Part shown: one piece after another, positions 18,446 to 27,881 of the stretch
Numbering within the stretch: the first letter of the stretch is position 1
Layout of the letters: each line of letters starts with the position of its first letter
Assembly: GCA_002338655.1 (NCBI GenBank)
Contig: DDIU01000036.1
Location: 62,001-126,000, forward strand
DNA: 64,000 nt
DNA from: Flammeovirgaceae bacterium UBA1842
GTDB lineage: Bacteria; Bacteroidota; Bacteroidia; Cytophagales; Cyclobacteriaceae
Direction: 5' to 3'
Made by a program: the position numbers and the translations under genes
Notes under the pieces: model-generated
What the model was told of the DNA's origin: nothing
Database searches by the model: none
Seen by the model: only the letters and a program-made list of their open reading frames with translations

Positions 18446-19212
18446 ACAATTGGCTCCTTATTCAGAAACGAGGCTATCCCTTTTTTGCAATCCTCACTGG
18501 CTCGGGCAGTGGCATTCATTTCTGCTGCATATTGTAATCCTTCTTCCAAAGACATATTCTGAACATTGGCAATCATTTGTTTTGTATAGGTCATAGATTG
18601 GCCACTGTTATTCTTTATGAGCATCTGTGCAAAATCATTGACTTTGGTCTCCATTTCTTTGGCCTCCACTACTTCATTGATCAGTCCCAATGCTTGTGCT
18701 TCAACAGCACCAATCAGCTCCCCAGTGAGTAGCAATTGCTTCGATTTTGCCTCCCCTATTTTTCTAAGTAAAAACACTTTGACAATTGCAGGAATAAAGC
18801 CAATTCGCACTTCGGTGTAGCCAAATTTTGCCTCAGGCACAGTAAATGAAAAATCACAGACAGTAGCCAAACCGCATCCTCCGGCTATGGCATGACCTTC
18901 AATTTGAGCAATTACTACTTTGTTCAGCGTATAAATCTGATGAAACAATTCTTTCAAGTGATTGCTATCCGCAAGGTTCTCCTCGTAGGTATTCTTCTGT
19001 AATTGTTGTAGGTATGCCAAGTCAGCACCGGCACAAAATGATTTACCATTGGCCTTAAGCACAATCACTTTTGCATTTTCATCGTCTGCTGCTGTAGTGA
19101 ACGCCTTTTTCAGCTCAGATACCACCTCAAAATTTAGTGCGTTGCGTTTATCCGGTCGGTTAAGGGTAATATAAGCAATTCTATTTTCTACTTCGTATTT
19201 TACAAAATCCAT
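18439..19212 (-). CDS. Enoyl-CoA hydratase/isomerase family protein (restored copy)
   Basis: A 257-residue crotonase-fold protein, started at the ATG at 19212 (MDFVKYEVENRIAYITLNRP). Seen: the CoA-binding/oxyanion segments SFCAGADLAYL and IEGHAIAGGCGLA, with the hydratase Glu pair only partly conserved, so it could be a methylglutaconyl-CoA or other hydratase. Overlaps the deacetylase gene. Positions 19002-19173 repeat almost exactly at 23101-23272, in a 5' fragment on the far side of the KAP islet. The N-terminal 12 codons here differ from that fragment, so the islet seems to have supplied a new gene start. Confidence 0.9.
   Translation of the reverse strand: MDFVKYEVENRIAYITLNRPDKRNALNFEVVSELKKAFTTAADDENAKVIVLKANGKSFCAGADLAYLQQLQKNTYEENLADSNHLKELFHQIYTLNKVVIAQIEGHAIAGGCGLATVCDFSFTVPEAKFGYTEVRIGFIPAIVKVFLLRKIGEAKSKQLLLTGELIGAVEAQALGLINEVVEAKEMETKVNDFAQMLIKNNSGQSMTYTKQMIANVQNMSLEEGLQYAAEMNATARASEDCKKGIASFLNKEPIVW
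19002..19173. repeat. 172-bp direct repeat, left copy (inside hydratase gene)
   Basis: By eye this matches 23101-23272 over 172 bp with three mismatches and no gaps (constant offset 4099). The repeat covers the gene part encoding about YITLNRP to AYLQQ. Beyond its right end the two copies remain homologous but diverge sharply over about 40 bp. Confidence 0.92.
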
Positions 19213-19330
19213 ATATGTTTGATCAATTGATACACTAAGTCTTTGCACAAAAATAAGATTGGATGTACAGAATTTATCTAAATCAGTTTAACATTTAAAT
19301 TAATGAGAACTGCTATTTATTAATACTTAA

Positions 19331-21514
19331 TTAAAAATGATGTTTTCTTCTTTTCCGTAAATTGCTTAAGAAAGTAGATTCATACTCTTTACTAGTGAAG
19401 TAACTTTTACTTGGAAGTAATTTTGTTAGGCGATTTAAGTTTTTGATATTGCCACTTAAACTCGAATATTTTTTGTTTAGAGCTCTAAAACACTGCTTAT
19501 ATCGACTTTTAATTAAATTATCTGGAGAATCGAGATTTAAATAAAGAAAGTCAATAAATCGAGCTATATTAACCCATTTATAATTATAATCTAACCTAAA
19601 ATAATACTCGATAGAAGATTGGATAAATTGGTCTAGAGCTTTTCTATCAATTGTTAGTTGATCATGTGATTCAGTTACAATTATTATATCATCTAATTGG
19701 TAAAGAGCATTTTCAAAAATCTCTATTTCTAAATCTCTTGTATTCAACAATTTATATAATTGTTTACAATATATATTAAGAGAATTTTGATACTTAAGTT
19801 TCTTTAAAAGCCTATTTGACTTGTCATATCTAGAAGCAATTAATAAATCATCAATTGAAATGTTGGTTTGAAGAATTAACACTTCAAATGCAGCAGCTCG
19901 TTGTATATCTAATTCATTACTATACAATATTTCAGTAATCTCACTTTTATAATCATTTAATTCAATTGAAAAATTATTGTCAGCAAAGGCATGTAAATAT
20001 ATTATAGCGACTTTCTTGAGCCTAGCATCTCCTGGATTCAGAAAAGATTTGTAAACAGGTAGATTAATTAATTTATTTTTTTTACTAACCTTTAACTCTA
20101 ACTGTAAGAAGAATTCACTCCAAAAATTAAATAACTCATCACTCGCCAACTTTAGCTTTTCTATATCTAAATCCTTTAATTCAACGAAATCAATTCCTAA
20201 TAAATCATCAGTAACTAAGTTAATCATGCAGAGGGCATGTTCGTTCAGCAATAATAGTTGGTCATTTTCCAAAACTGGATTAGCTAACTCATCATTTATT
20301 AAAGCTTTTAGGTCTTCTAATTCTGATTCTATCGTTGACTTTGGTAAAAATTCAAAGTAATCCTTATAGAAATTAAGAATATCTTTAAATCCACCTTTCT
20401 CTATATTCATCATTAAAACGCATGATGAAATTATCTCAGATTTAATTTCTTCATTCAGTTCTTGACTATCAACTAAACGCTTTAGCGTTTCTAACAAGTA
20501 GTCAATCTGTTCTGGAATATAATTTAATGGTTGCTCTAATTGAGTATTGATCCAATTAGCTATCCACATCATTAAATTCTGTGATGAATTCCTTTTAATT
20601 ACATGAATTTCAGAAGGGTGTTCTGTGTATTCATCTAAAGCTAAATTAATTGTTAACAAGTAATGTAAACATTTAACTTCATCGTCAAGAACATAAGAGT
20701 CAAAAGATAAGTATAAGCTCAGAAGACTCAATCTTAATTTATTTTCTTGTTTTTCTAATAGGTTAAAAATATATTCATGAACTCTTAAATTTGAATTTTT
20801 TTTCTCAAATAAAGGGCTTAAGGTAGTATATAGCATCTCACTATCTTTGTACTCAAGAACCTTATTTACCCAAACAATATATTTAGTAATATTTTCATGA
20901 TTTGAATCTAAATTTTCTTCCTCTTCTATTTTAGATCCTTTATCATTTTCAACTATATTTTTGGGCAATTCCTTCAATATAAATTCATCATAAAAATCTA
21001 TTCCATATTTGATGAATAACCTTTCAAACTGTTCTTTTGAATAACTTAACTCAGTAGCAAGTAAAAATTTTTCATCTACACTAAGTAGTTCTTTTCTCAA
21101 AGTATCCTTTATGTAGTCTTCAATGAATTGTGGGATGTTTTCAACAGAAAGTACTTTATAAATTATTTTATAGGCCACTTTATTGTCAATTACTCCGAAT
21201 GAAAGCCCTATTAACTCGTTAGCTAATGTTGACCTTTTCATATTGTTGACCATATGTTTCGACAAATTGACTACCCCAATTTGGTCAAACTCCATTAAGT
21301 TATCCGCATTTACCTGTGAACCATAAATACTATTTAATACTGGAATTGCAGATGATAGTGTTGAATTATTTACACCTTCTAAATTATATAATGAACAAAC
21401 TTTTAAAAACGTCTTTACTGCACTTATCCTTTCACGAAAATTTGAATAAGATCCAATTCTACTCGCTATAAATCCGATCAGCTGAGCCTGTTTAGAATTA
21501 ATCTGGGATCTCAT
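19331..21514 (-). CDS. Unrecognised 727-residue helical protein, partner of KAP NTPase
   Basis: No family is recognised. The protein is rich in Leu, Ile, Asn, Lys and Glu, has no signal peptide or clear membrane segment, and looks like stacked alpha-helices (possible HEAT-like solenoid). It ends in a basic tail (LRKRRKHHF). Its ATG overlaps the 3' end of the KAP gene by 17 bp, so the two are translationally coupled and probably functionally paired. Codon use is strongly AT-biased compared with flanking genes. By guilt of association it could be an effector or sensor in a defence module; nothing in the sequence proves this. Confidence 0.7.
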   Translation of the reverse strand: MRSQINSKQAQLIGFIASRIGSYSNFRERISAVKTFLKVCSLYNLEGVNNSTLSSAIPVLNSIYGSQVNADNLMEFDQIGVVNLSKHMVNNMKRSTLANELIGLSFGVIDNKVAYKIIYKVLSVENIPQFIEDYIKDTLRKELLSVDEKFLLATELSYSKEQFERLFIKYGIDFYDEFILKELPKNIVENDKGSKIEEEENLDSNHENITKYIVWVNKVLEYKDSEMLYTTLSPLFEKKNSNLRVHEYIFNLLEKQENKLRLSLLSLYLSFDSYVLDDEVKCLHYLLTINLALDEYTEHPSEIHVIKRNSSQNLMMWIANWINTQLEQPLNYIPEQIDYLLETLKRLVDSQELNEEIKSEIISSCVLMMNIEKGGFKDILNFYKDYFEFLPKSTIESELEDLKALINDELANPVLENDQLLLLNEHALCMINLVTDDLLGIDFVELKDLDIEKLKLASDELFNFWSEFFLQLELKVSKKNKLINLPVYKSFLNPGDARLKKVAIIYLHAFADNNFSIELNDYKSEITEILYSNELDIQRAAAFEVLILQTNISIDDLLIASRYDKSNRLLKKLKYQNSLNIYCKQLYKLLNTRDLEIEIFENALYQLDDIIIVTESHDQLTIDRKALDQFIQSSIEYYFRLDYNYKWVNIARFIDFLYLNLDSPDNLIKSRYKQCFRALNKKYSSLSGNIKNLNRLTKLLPSKSYFTSKEYESTFLSNLRKRRKHHF

Positions 21515-23042
21515 CTAATATCAATTTTACAGTTTCAAAATCATAGTCTCTTATTGCTTTGTCAAATTCTCTTGAATTATCAATAACTGAGCTAATTTCA
21601 TCAAAGCTCTTATCCAGTGTCAAGTATAGATATGGTAAAAAATCTTTAGACAGCCAACTTGGAGCTAAAAGATATATGAAACTGAAAAGTGCATTTAAAT
21701 CATTCTTGTTTGGATATAAAGTAACTTCATAAGATTCATTACTATATTTTGATTGTATATTGAAATCAGGTATTTCATCTATTCTAGAGTACTTTATATA
21801 TTCAAGTAATCGTGGGACTTTAATTAAATCTTCATAAGCAAAAGGAAAATCGTTTTTTAGTACAGTTAATACTGCAAGTGGTCTTAAGTCATTCGTAATT
21901 ACACCAGGCATTAAACTATTTTCACTTTCTTCCCTGATTTTTGCAATTGAATAATCTGTTATGAATGAATTTATTAACCCAATCATTTTCCTTGGATTAA
22001 CTACATCATTGTAAGCAATTATAAAAATAATGTCATCTAAGACATTCGAATCATTTATTTCTTTAATTATTGGTAATTCTGGAGGTCCTTCAATTAACTT
22101 TCTCGCAAAATTCCTCATATTATCAGGTATTATGGGGGGAATATGCACAACATGCTAAAAAAACTTCTCTAAATAATATGCTCCGTCTTGCTGAGTAAAA
22201 CCTAATATTTTATTTGATTCAATAACTGCCCTTTTAACTATTAAGGGATCACACGCTATCAAAAATATGCACCCTGGAATATTTAGAAATGTTTTAATGG
22301 TTTCTAGAGCATTAATGACTTTGCCATGTTCACATCTATCAAGGTCATCTACAAAAATTACGATCTTTTTGATTTCACCTTTATCGATGGTGTTTCTAAT
22401 CATCTTTTTAAACTCCATCTCAAACTGTTCTTCAGACTCAAATGGTTTTCTAGTTATTGATGTACTGGACGTTACTACAAGTTGCAATACGGAATAAAGG
22501 AGTGTTCCTATTATTCCCATGGAACTTATTGTCGCTAAAACACTCAGTGCATTAAATAAAAAATTATCATCTCCTTCAAACAATATAAGCCATCTATAAG
22601 CAATATATAATAGCAGAAAAAATAGTGATACGATTGGAAGTAAATGATGTAGATTAATAAGTTTATTATACTTTTTAAAATATCTTCTTATTTTCTTAAA
22701 AATCAATACATCTGAACCGTAACTAAACTGACTGTAAACATCATCTATAGGGATTTCTAATTGTTCAGAAATATCCAGTATAAACTTTCTTCTTAAACCT
22801 TCACTTTGATGCTTCCAGACGTTAACAACAATGAATTTAATCTTGGGTAATTTAGAAACATTATCTTGGATAAATCCGACTGTAGTTGATTTACCTACAC
22901 CCCACTTTCCGAATATCCCAATGTGCAATGGAGTTTCTTGAGTTTGAATAATATCTACTATTTCACTGGCTAGATTAGCATGACCAAATCTATCTTTCGA
23001 AATATCATCAAGAACTTTATCGGTAAGGTATTTTTTAGCCAT
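21498..23042 (-). pseudogene. KAP-family P-loop NTPase interrupted by one in-frame TAG
   Basis: From the ATG at 23042 the frame encodes Walker A GIFGKWGVGKSTT (residues about 43-54), two membrane segments inserted between the Walker motifs (about residues 135-160 and 168-195), and Walker B IVIFVDDLDRC, the hallmark of KAP NTPases (Kidins220/PifA family). At codon 296 (22157-22155) a TAG follows AYYLEKFF. The same frame then continues with HVVHIPPIIPDNMRNF to 21498, matching the usual KAP pattern YLEKxxQ...IPP. A CAG-to-TAG change would explain it exactly. Full length would be 514 residues. Either a nonsense mutant, a readthrough case or a sequence error. PifA of the F plasmid excludes phage T7, so defence is a plausible role. 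Confidence 0.8.
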
Positions 23043-23083
23043 GCCCAAACATGTTACTTTTATAAAAAATTAAATATATATAA

Positions 23084-23311
23084 TTAATTCATAGAATCAT
23101 ATTGTTGTAGGTATGCCAAGTCAGCACCGGCACAAAATGCTTTACCATTGGCCTTTAGCACAATCACTTTTGCATTTTCATCGTCTGCTGCTGTAGTGAA
23201 CGCCTTTTTCAGCTCAGATACCACCTCAAAATTAAGTGCGTTGCGTTTATCCGGTCGGTTAAGGGTAATATACCCTATTCGATTAGCTGCTGAATATTGT
23301 ATGTATTTCAT
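23084..23311 (-). pseudogene. 5' fragment of the original enoyl-CoA hydratase gene
   Basis: Encodes 75 residues: a distinct start (MKYIQYSAANRIGYITLNRP) joined to the 172-bp repeat shared with the intact hydratase, ending with a short non-homologous tail (YDSMN). It begins 21 bp after the comEC stop, the position expected for the ancestral fourth gene of the phoH-GNAT-comEC operon. The catalytic C-terminal part is missing, so the fragment should be inactive. Confidence 0.88.
23101..23272. repeat. 172-bp direct repeat, right copy (hydratase fragment)
   Basis: Partner of 19002-19173 with three mismatches by eye. The protein-level effect is one Ser/Ala change (GKSFCAGAD against GKAFCAGAD). It marks the right boundary of the KAP islet. 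Confidence 0.92.
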
Positions 23312-23332
23312 AATTATAGTTTAGGTCTGCTT

Positions 23333-25426
23333 CTACAATCTAACTTCAATGGCCCCTTCATGATAGATGGAATAACAATTAAGGCTCAGTTTAGTTGCCT
23401 CCTCCCTAAGCCGATCCGCTGTAAACTTAGACAGTGAGCCGTCCAAAAATACCTTATCGAATTCAAAGCGTTGCATTAGCCAGTCCAACTTTCCATTGAA
23501 TGACTTCCCCAGTAAGATGATGTCACATTTTACCTTCTTTTTCAACATCATCCTTTTGTTGATTTTATTATCCAATATAATGATCGACTTACCATGCCAG
23601 TACAGGACATCCATATCTTCAGTATGGTGAGAATTAGTTTGTGGAAATAACGTAGCGTGCTGTACCCCTGATTTTAAATGGTTGGGAGTAACGTGAAACC
23701 TTCTTCTATTAGCATCATTCCAAAAGTCCTGATCTGTAAACAGTTGGGAGTTGCCAGCAGAAATAAAATCTATGGCAGTATTACCGTTTACCCTATAAAA
23801 GGTCATTTTATTCAATTCATTATTATCAGCAATCCTCGTCCATTGAATATATGAAAATACAAAAACCAGGGTCACACCCGCATATAGGTATCTGATATTT
23901 CGATATTGAAGAAGGAGTACGAACATCAAGAGGCTGCCAATAATCAACCAGGATTGAGGGGTAGTAATATAAATATCGGTAAGCTGACTGTGTGGAATGT
24001 CTTTAATTACAAACACCAACTCATTGATATAGTAGATGATTCGCTCCAAAATTGAACCTAAGATTTCATACAATACTGGGATAGGGCTTGACATTAAAAT
24101 GCCTATTCCACCAATCAAAATGATAAATGCTCCCGGTATGACTATGAGGTTAGACAAGAAGAAAAAAGTGGGAAATTGATGAAAATACAATAACCCCAGC
24201 GGGAACGTGGCCAGTTGTGCAGCAATTGCAACACTTGTTATAGCCCAAATTTTATCGACAATAAAATATTTGCTTACAAAGGAGCTATATATTTTAGGCT
24301 GGAGATATACAATGCCCAATACTGCCAAAAATGATAGTTGAAAGCCTACAGACATGATTAAATATGGGTTATATATCAGTAGTGCAAAAGCAGAGGCGGC
24401 CAGTGTATTATAAATATTTGTGTTCCTTCCTGAGGCTTTAGATAAGGCTATAAAACTAAACATGGTAACTGCTCGGAGTACTGAGGGGGAAAACCCGGTA
24501 ACTGCCGCGTATGTCCAGAGGCTAGAAAGAGCCAGCCCAGCAAAAAGCCATCTGCCAGCCGCTGTAGAATTTAACTTGCTGAACAGCAACAAGATAATAG
24601 CATATATGATACCTACATGCAACCCCGAAACAGCTAGGACGTGCATTGCTCCTGAAGCGGAGTAAGCGTTTTTGATATCATCATCTAAGCCGTCTTTTAC
24701 TCCTAAAATCAAAGCCAATGCTATATTTCTTTCCCTTGGCTTTACAATAGCTGATGAAAGGGTTTCTGTAGCCCAATGCCGTATTTTAAGTGCATTGGTC
24801 ATTAAATAATTGCCCTTATTCTCCCCTATTAAAGTGATCTGATTCTTATGAACAAAATCGTTGTGATATATATTTTGAAATGAGAGAAAACGTTTATAAT
24901 CAAATTCTCCCGGGTTGGCAGGTGGATTGAGCAACTCTGGATGACCATGAATCAACAATTGATCTCCGTATTTAAATTGGCTTGAATCGGCCTTGCTCAT
25001 GTAGACGTAAACTTTGCCTTCCGCCCCTATCCATTTTGAATTTGAAAGAATTGTTGAAACCTTAACTAAATATCGATATGATTTGTCTGTTTCGGTAGCT
25101 GGTTCAGCTATACTCCCAATATATGCGTCAGCGGTAGGTAAGTTGATTATGTTGTTATCATCGAGAGATTGGTTGGATATTGATAGATTGAAATAACCTA
25201 GTGCCGTAAAGGTTAAAAAACCTACTATCGAAAAAGCTACATTGAACTTGGTAAAGGCTTTTTTTCTTAATACTACCCAGAGGATAAGGTACAATCCGGA
25301 TATTATAACCGCCAAATAAAAAGCTTCTTGCCTTGAAACCAATTGATCGGTATAAATGCCCAATAATATACCGCCAATAAAGAAAATGGTGATTCTCACA
25401 AAAGCATATGGTACCCACTTGACCAT
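23333..25426 (-). CDS. comEC: ComEC/Rec2-family DNA-uptake channel protein
   Basis: A 697-residue polytopic membrane protein. Seen: three N-terminal hydrophobic segments, an OB-like exposed domain (about residues 95-200), then the Competence domain starting near SGAMHVLAVSGLHVGIIYA with many membrane helices. The C-terminal part (from about 540) is soluble but lacks the HxHxDH metallo-beta-lactamase motif of Gram-positive ComEC, as is usual in Bacteroidota. It carries single-stranded DNA across the inner membrane in natural transformation. Third gene of phoH-GNAT-comEC; natural uptake may be relevant to the two gene-end duplications in this window. Confidence 0.92.
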   Translation of the reverse strand: MVKWVPYAFVRITIFFIGGILLGIYTDQLVSRQEAFYLAVIISGLYLILWVVLRKKAFTKFNVAFSIVGFLTFTALGYFNLSISNQSLDDNNIINLPTADAYIGSIAEPATETDKSYRYLVKVSTILSNSKWIGAEGKVYVYMSKADSSQFKYGDQLLIHGHPELLNPPANPGEFDYKRFLSFQNIYHNDFVHKNQITLIGENKGNYLMTNALKIRHWATETLSSAIVKPRERNIALALILGVKDGLDDDIKNAYSASGAMHVLAVSGLHVGIIYAIILLLFSKLNSTAAGRWLFAGLALSSLWTYAAVTGFSPSVLRAVTMFSFIALSKASGRNTNIYNTLAASAFALLIYNPYLIMSVGFQLSFLAVLGIVYLQPKIYSSFVSKYFIVDKIWAITSVAIAAQLATFPLGLLYFHQFPTFFFLSNLIVIPGAFIILIGGIGILMSSPIPVLYEILGSILERIIYYINELVFVIKDIPHSQLTDIYITTPQSWLIIGSLLMFVLLLQYRNIRYLYAGVTLVFVFSYIQWTRIADNNELNKMTFYRVNGNTAIDFISAGNSQLFTDQDFWNDANRRRFHVTPNHLKSGVQHATLFPQTNSHHTEDMDVLYWHGKSIIILDNKINKRMMLKKKVKCDIILLGKSFNGKLDWLMQRFEFDKVFLDGSLSKFTADRLREEATKLSLNCYSIYHEGAIEVRL

Positions 25427-25431
25427 GGTAT

Positions 25432-25869
25432 TTATACCTTTTTTGTCATTTTCTGGTGCACAATATCACATTCTAAAAAGGTATTGCCAGTAGGTTGAAA
25501 ACCAAACTTGGTATAAAGTGGCATAGCTTCAATTTGCGCATTGAGATAAAGCAGCTGACCTTTAAAATCCTCATGATTTGAAATACCGTCAAGACAGGCT
25601 TTCATTAAGGCACTCCCTACCTTTATATTCCGGTAAGATTTTGAAACTGCAAACCGCTCCAACTTGATGCCTTCACCAGTAAAGCGCCACCGGCAAGTAC
25701 CACAGGGTTCGGTGTCAAATAGTGCCAGATAGTGTACTGATTCCTCCTCAAAGGCATCGTATTCTTCTTCCCGCGGTACTTTTTGTTCTTCAATAAAAAC
25801 TTCACCCCTGATCTTAAAGGCTTTGTCCAAATCCTCTTTTTGTTGAATGGTAATTACCTTCAAGTTCAT
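25432..25869 (-). CDS. GNAT N-acetyltransferase (ElaA-like)
   Basis: A 145-residue GNAT-fold protein. Seen: N-terminal AFKIRGEVFIEEQKVPREEE, a strand GTCRWRF, the acetyl-CoA pyrophosphate-binding region RNIKVGSALMKACLDG near residue 85, and a late LNAQIEAMPLYTKFGF, all typical of the ElaA type. The acceptor substrate is unknown. The ATG overlaps the phoH stop by 4 bp and comEC starts 5 bp after its stop, so all three share an operon. Confidence 0.9.
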   Translation of the reverse strand: MNLKVITIQQKEDLDKAFKIRGEVFIEEQKVPREEEYDAFEEESVHYLALFDTEPCGTCRWRFTGEGIKLERFAVSKSYRNIKVGSALMKACLDGISNHEDFKGQLLYLNAQIEAMPLYTKFGFQPTGNTFLECDIVHQKMTKKV

Positions 25870-26816
25870 TGTTTATTGGTATTATCTGCATCATCGTAAG
25901 CGGATATGATTTCACGTACCAATTTGTGCCTGACTACATCCTTACCTGACAACTCGATAAAACCAATGCCTTTTATGTCTTTTAATATCCCCATTGATTC
26001 AATCAATCCTGATTTTTGTCTTGGTGGCAAATCGATTTGAGAAATATCACCTGTGACAATCACTTTAGAATTCGGTCCCATACGCGTTAGAAACATTTTG
26101 ATTTGCATGGGGGTAGTATTCTGGGCTTCATCCAATAAAATGAAGGCGTTGTTCAAGGTACGTCCACGCATATAGGCCAATGGAGCTATCTCGATTATAT
26201 TATTTTCCATATAATATTTCAGCTTCTCTGAAGGCACCATGTCATACAGGGCGTCATAAATAGGTCGCAAGTATGGATCAAGCTTTTCCTTCAAATCACC
26301 AGGCAAGAACCCTAGTGTCTCCCCCGCCTCTACCGCTGGACGTGTAATGATGATCTTTTTTACCTGTTTGTTTTTTAATGCCTTAACTGCCAATGCAACA
26401 GAAATATAGGTTTTACCGGTACCCGCAGGCCCAACGGCAAAGACAAGATCCTGCTCCTTTACGGCATATACCAATTTTTGCTGATTGATAGTTTTAGGCT
26501 TTATAATAAAACCCTTGGTGCCATATACCAGCACTTCCTCTTCATCGGTCAATTTTACTTCTGCAATCTCAGAGAGATAATTTTGAACATTCTCCTCTGT
26601 CACTTTACCATATTTATGATAATGGTCGATCAGTGAATTGAGAATATCATTAATCTTGAGAATTTCAGTAGTTGATCCCTTGATCCGGATTTCATTACCC
26701 CTAGAGACTATCTTGCTTTGTGGGAAAGCTGAGGCGACTTCATTGATGTTCTTATTTTCTACTCCCAGAAAGTCCAACAACGATACATTTTCTAGAGTTA
26801 TTACTTTTTCTACCAA
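25866..26816 (-). CDS. PhoH-family ATPase
   Basis: A 316-residue PhoH/YbeZ-type protein: N-terminal KH-like region, then the ATPase core with Walker A GPAGTGKTYISVALAV near residue 133, RPAVEAGETLGFLPGD, and Walker B ILLDEAQNTTPMQIKMF with VTGDISQIDLP. YbeZ-type PhoH proteins act in RNA metabolism with YbeY, which is not in this window. First gene of the minus-strand operon that ended in hydratase-deacetylase before islet insertion. Confidence 0.93.
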   Translation of the reverse strand: MVEKVITLENVSLLDFLGVENKNINEVASAFPQSKIVSRGNEIRIKGSTTEILKINDILNSLIDHYHKYGKVTEENVQNYLSEIAEVKLTDEEEVLVYGTKGFIIKPKTINQQKLVYAVKEQDLVFAVGPAGTGKTYISVALAVKALKNKQVKKIIITRPAVEAGETLGFLPGDLKEKLDPYLRPIYDALYDMVPSEKLKYYMENNIIEIAPLAYMRGRTLNNAFILLDEAQNTTPMQIKMFLTRMGPNSKVIVTGDISQIDLPPRQKSGLIESMGILKDIKGIGFIELSGKDVVRHKLVREIISAYDDADNTNKQ

Positions 26817-26948
26817 ACGCTAATTAATTTTAAATGGAATTTTTAATGGGCAAATTTTAACTAGTTTTGCTAAACAAAAATAAGGAATAACATCTGGTGA
26901 ACAAACAAGGTGTATATTAATTAGAAGTACAATTCTCCGATAATTTCT

Positions 26949-27716
26949 ATGGCCATAATCACATTTTTATCAGACTTCGGTGAAAGTGACCATTACGTAG
27001 CAGCGGTAAAAGCTAAAATACTCTCTATCAATAATGCACTTCAGATTGTGGACTTAAGTCACCAGATAGCGGCATGTGACGTTGCCCATGGGGCTTATGT
27101 GCTCAACTCAGTGTTTAGGGATTTTCCGGAAGGCACGGTACATCTCGTTGCAGTCAACTCTGCAGGTCAGCCTGGTGACTCACAAATAGCCATCAAATTG
27201 GAAGGCCATTATTTTATAGGTACTGATAATGGGTTATTTGGGCTTATCAGCGATCAAAACCCTGAATATCAGGTAGATATAAATATTAGTAAACAAGCGA
27301 GCACATTTCCAACTAAACAAATATTGGCCGAAGCCGCTGCAAAAATAGCTGGTGGCACGAGTATTACTGACATTGGGCAGCCAATTGAGCACTACAAAAA
27401 AATGCTTGGTAGGCATTTGAAGGCCAATAAAAGCCTGATTTCAGGCCATGTAATCAGAGTAGATCATTTTGGGAATTTGATTACCAATATTGACAAAACC
27501 GCATTTGATATCCTAAGTAAAGGAAAGGCATATAATATCACTTTCAGCAGGGAGAATAGCCGCAGAATACATGAGAATGTAAACAATGTGGATGCTGGGG
27601 ATATTTTTATTATTTTCAATGACCAGCATAAATTGGAGATTGGTATAAATCAGGGTAATGCCGCAGAATTGCTGGGTCTTGGGTATGACAGCCCGGTGAT
27701 GATTAATTTTGAGTAG
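26949..27716 (+). CDS. SAM hydroxide adenosyltransferase (DUF62, SAM hydrolase)
   Basis: A 255-residue member of the fluorinase/DUF62 fold that splits S-adenosylmethionine to adenosine and methionine using water. Seen: N-terminal FLSDFGESDHYVAAVKAKI with the conserved Asp, the QIVDLSHQI strand, ALY-like lid residues, and VDHFGNLITNI with the Asn of the family; the halogenase-specific insertion of fluorinases is not evident. Divergent from phoH. Physiological role not established. Confidence 0.93.
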   Translation: MAIITFLSDFGESDHYVAAVKAKILSINNALQIVDLSHQIAACDVAHGAYVLNSVFRDFPEGTVHLVAVNSAGQPGDSQIAIKLEGHYFIGTDNGLFGLISDQNPEYQVDINISKQASTFPTKQILAEAAAKIAGGTSITDIGQPIEHYKKMLGRHLKANKSLISGHVIRVDHFGNLITNIDKTAFDILSKGKAYNITFSRENSRRIHENVNNVDAGDIFIIFNDQHKLEIGINQGNAAELLGLGYDSPVMINFE

Positions 27717-27790
27717 ATTAATGAGTAATCAGACAACAGTAGTTAGTATTTAGATAAAGTATTTATTTCAATTCTATTTGCTTACTACTA

Positions 27791-27881
27791 TTACTGACTA
27801 CTAACTACTGACTACTGACTACTAACTACTGACTACTGACTACTAACTACTAACTACTGACTACTGATTACTAACTACTAA
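27791..27881. repeat. Heptamer tandem repeat, 13 copies of YTACTRA
   Basis: Thirteen contiguous 7-mers, each CTACTGA or CTACTAA (two begin with T), fill 91 bp and end three bases before the ATG of the ABM gene. The complementary sequence CAGTAGTTAGTA occurs at about 27736-27747, so the array could pair with it in RNA or single-stranded DNA. Length of such arrays usually varies between strains. Confidence 0.92.

Larger units (their letters stand above)
19174..23100. mobile_element. KAP-NTPase islet inserted in the enoyl-CoA hydratase gene
   Basis: A segment of about 3.9 kb lies between the two copies of a 172-bp repeat from the hydratase gene. It is visibly AT-richer than its flanks and carries only minus-strand genes: the KAP NTPase and a 727-residue protein, plus the new 5' end and upstream region of the intact hydratase gene. 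No integrase, transposase or inverted ends are seen. Its gain split the operon phoH-GNAT-comEC-hydratase-deacetylase. Called a mobile islet by inference from the duplication, composition and cargo. Confidence 0.7.

Noticed and set aside
21498..23048. Two separate genes (297 and 216 residues) in the KAP region
   Set aside because: The second frame starts at a GTG directly in frame after TAG, and the protein pattern is continuous, so this is one gene with a stop codon rather than two genes or a frameshift.
19174..23100. Prophage or integrative element with recombinase
   Set aside because: No integrase, transposase, structural phage gene or terminal inverted repeat could be seen.
23333..25426. 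Metallo-beta-lactamase domain at the ComEC C-terminus
   Set aside because: The metal-binding HxHxDH motif is absent from the last 160 residues.
27791..27881. CRISPR or coding repeat from the heptamer array
   Set aside because: Seven-base units without spacers; no frame is conserved through it.
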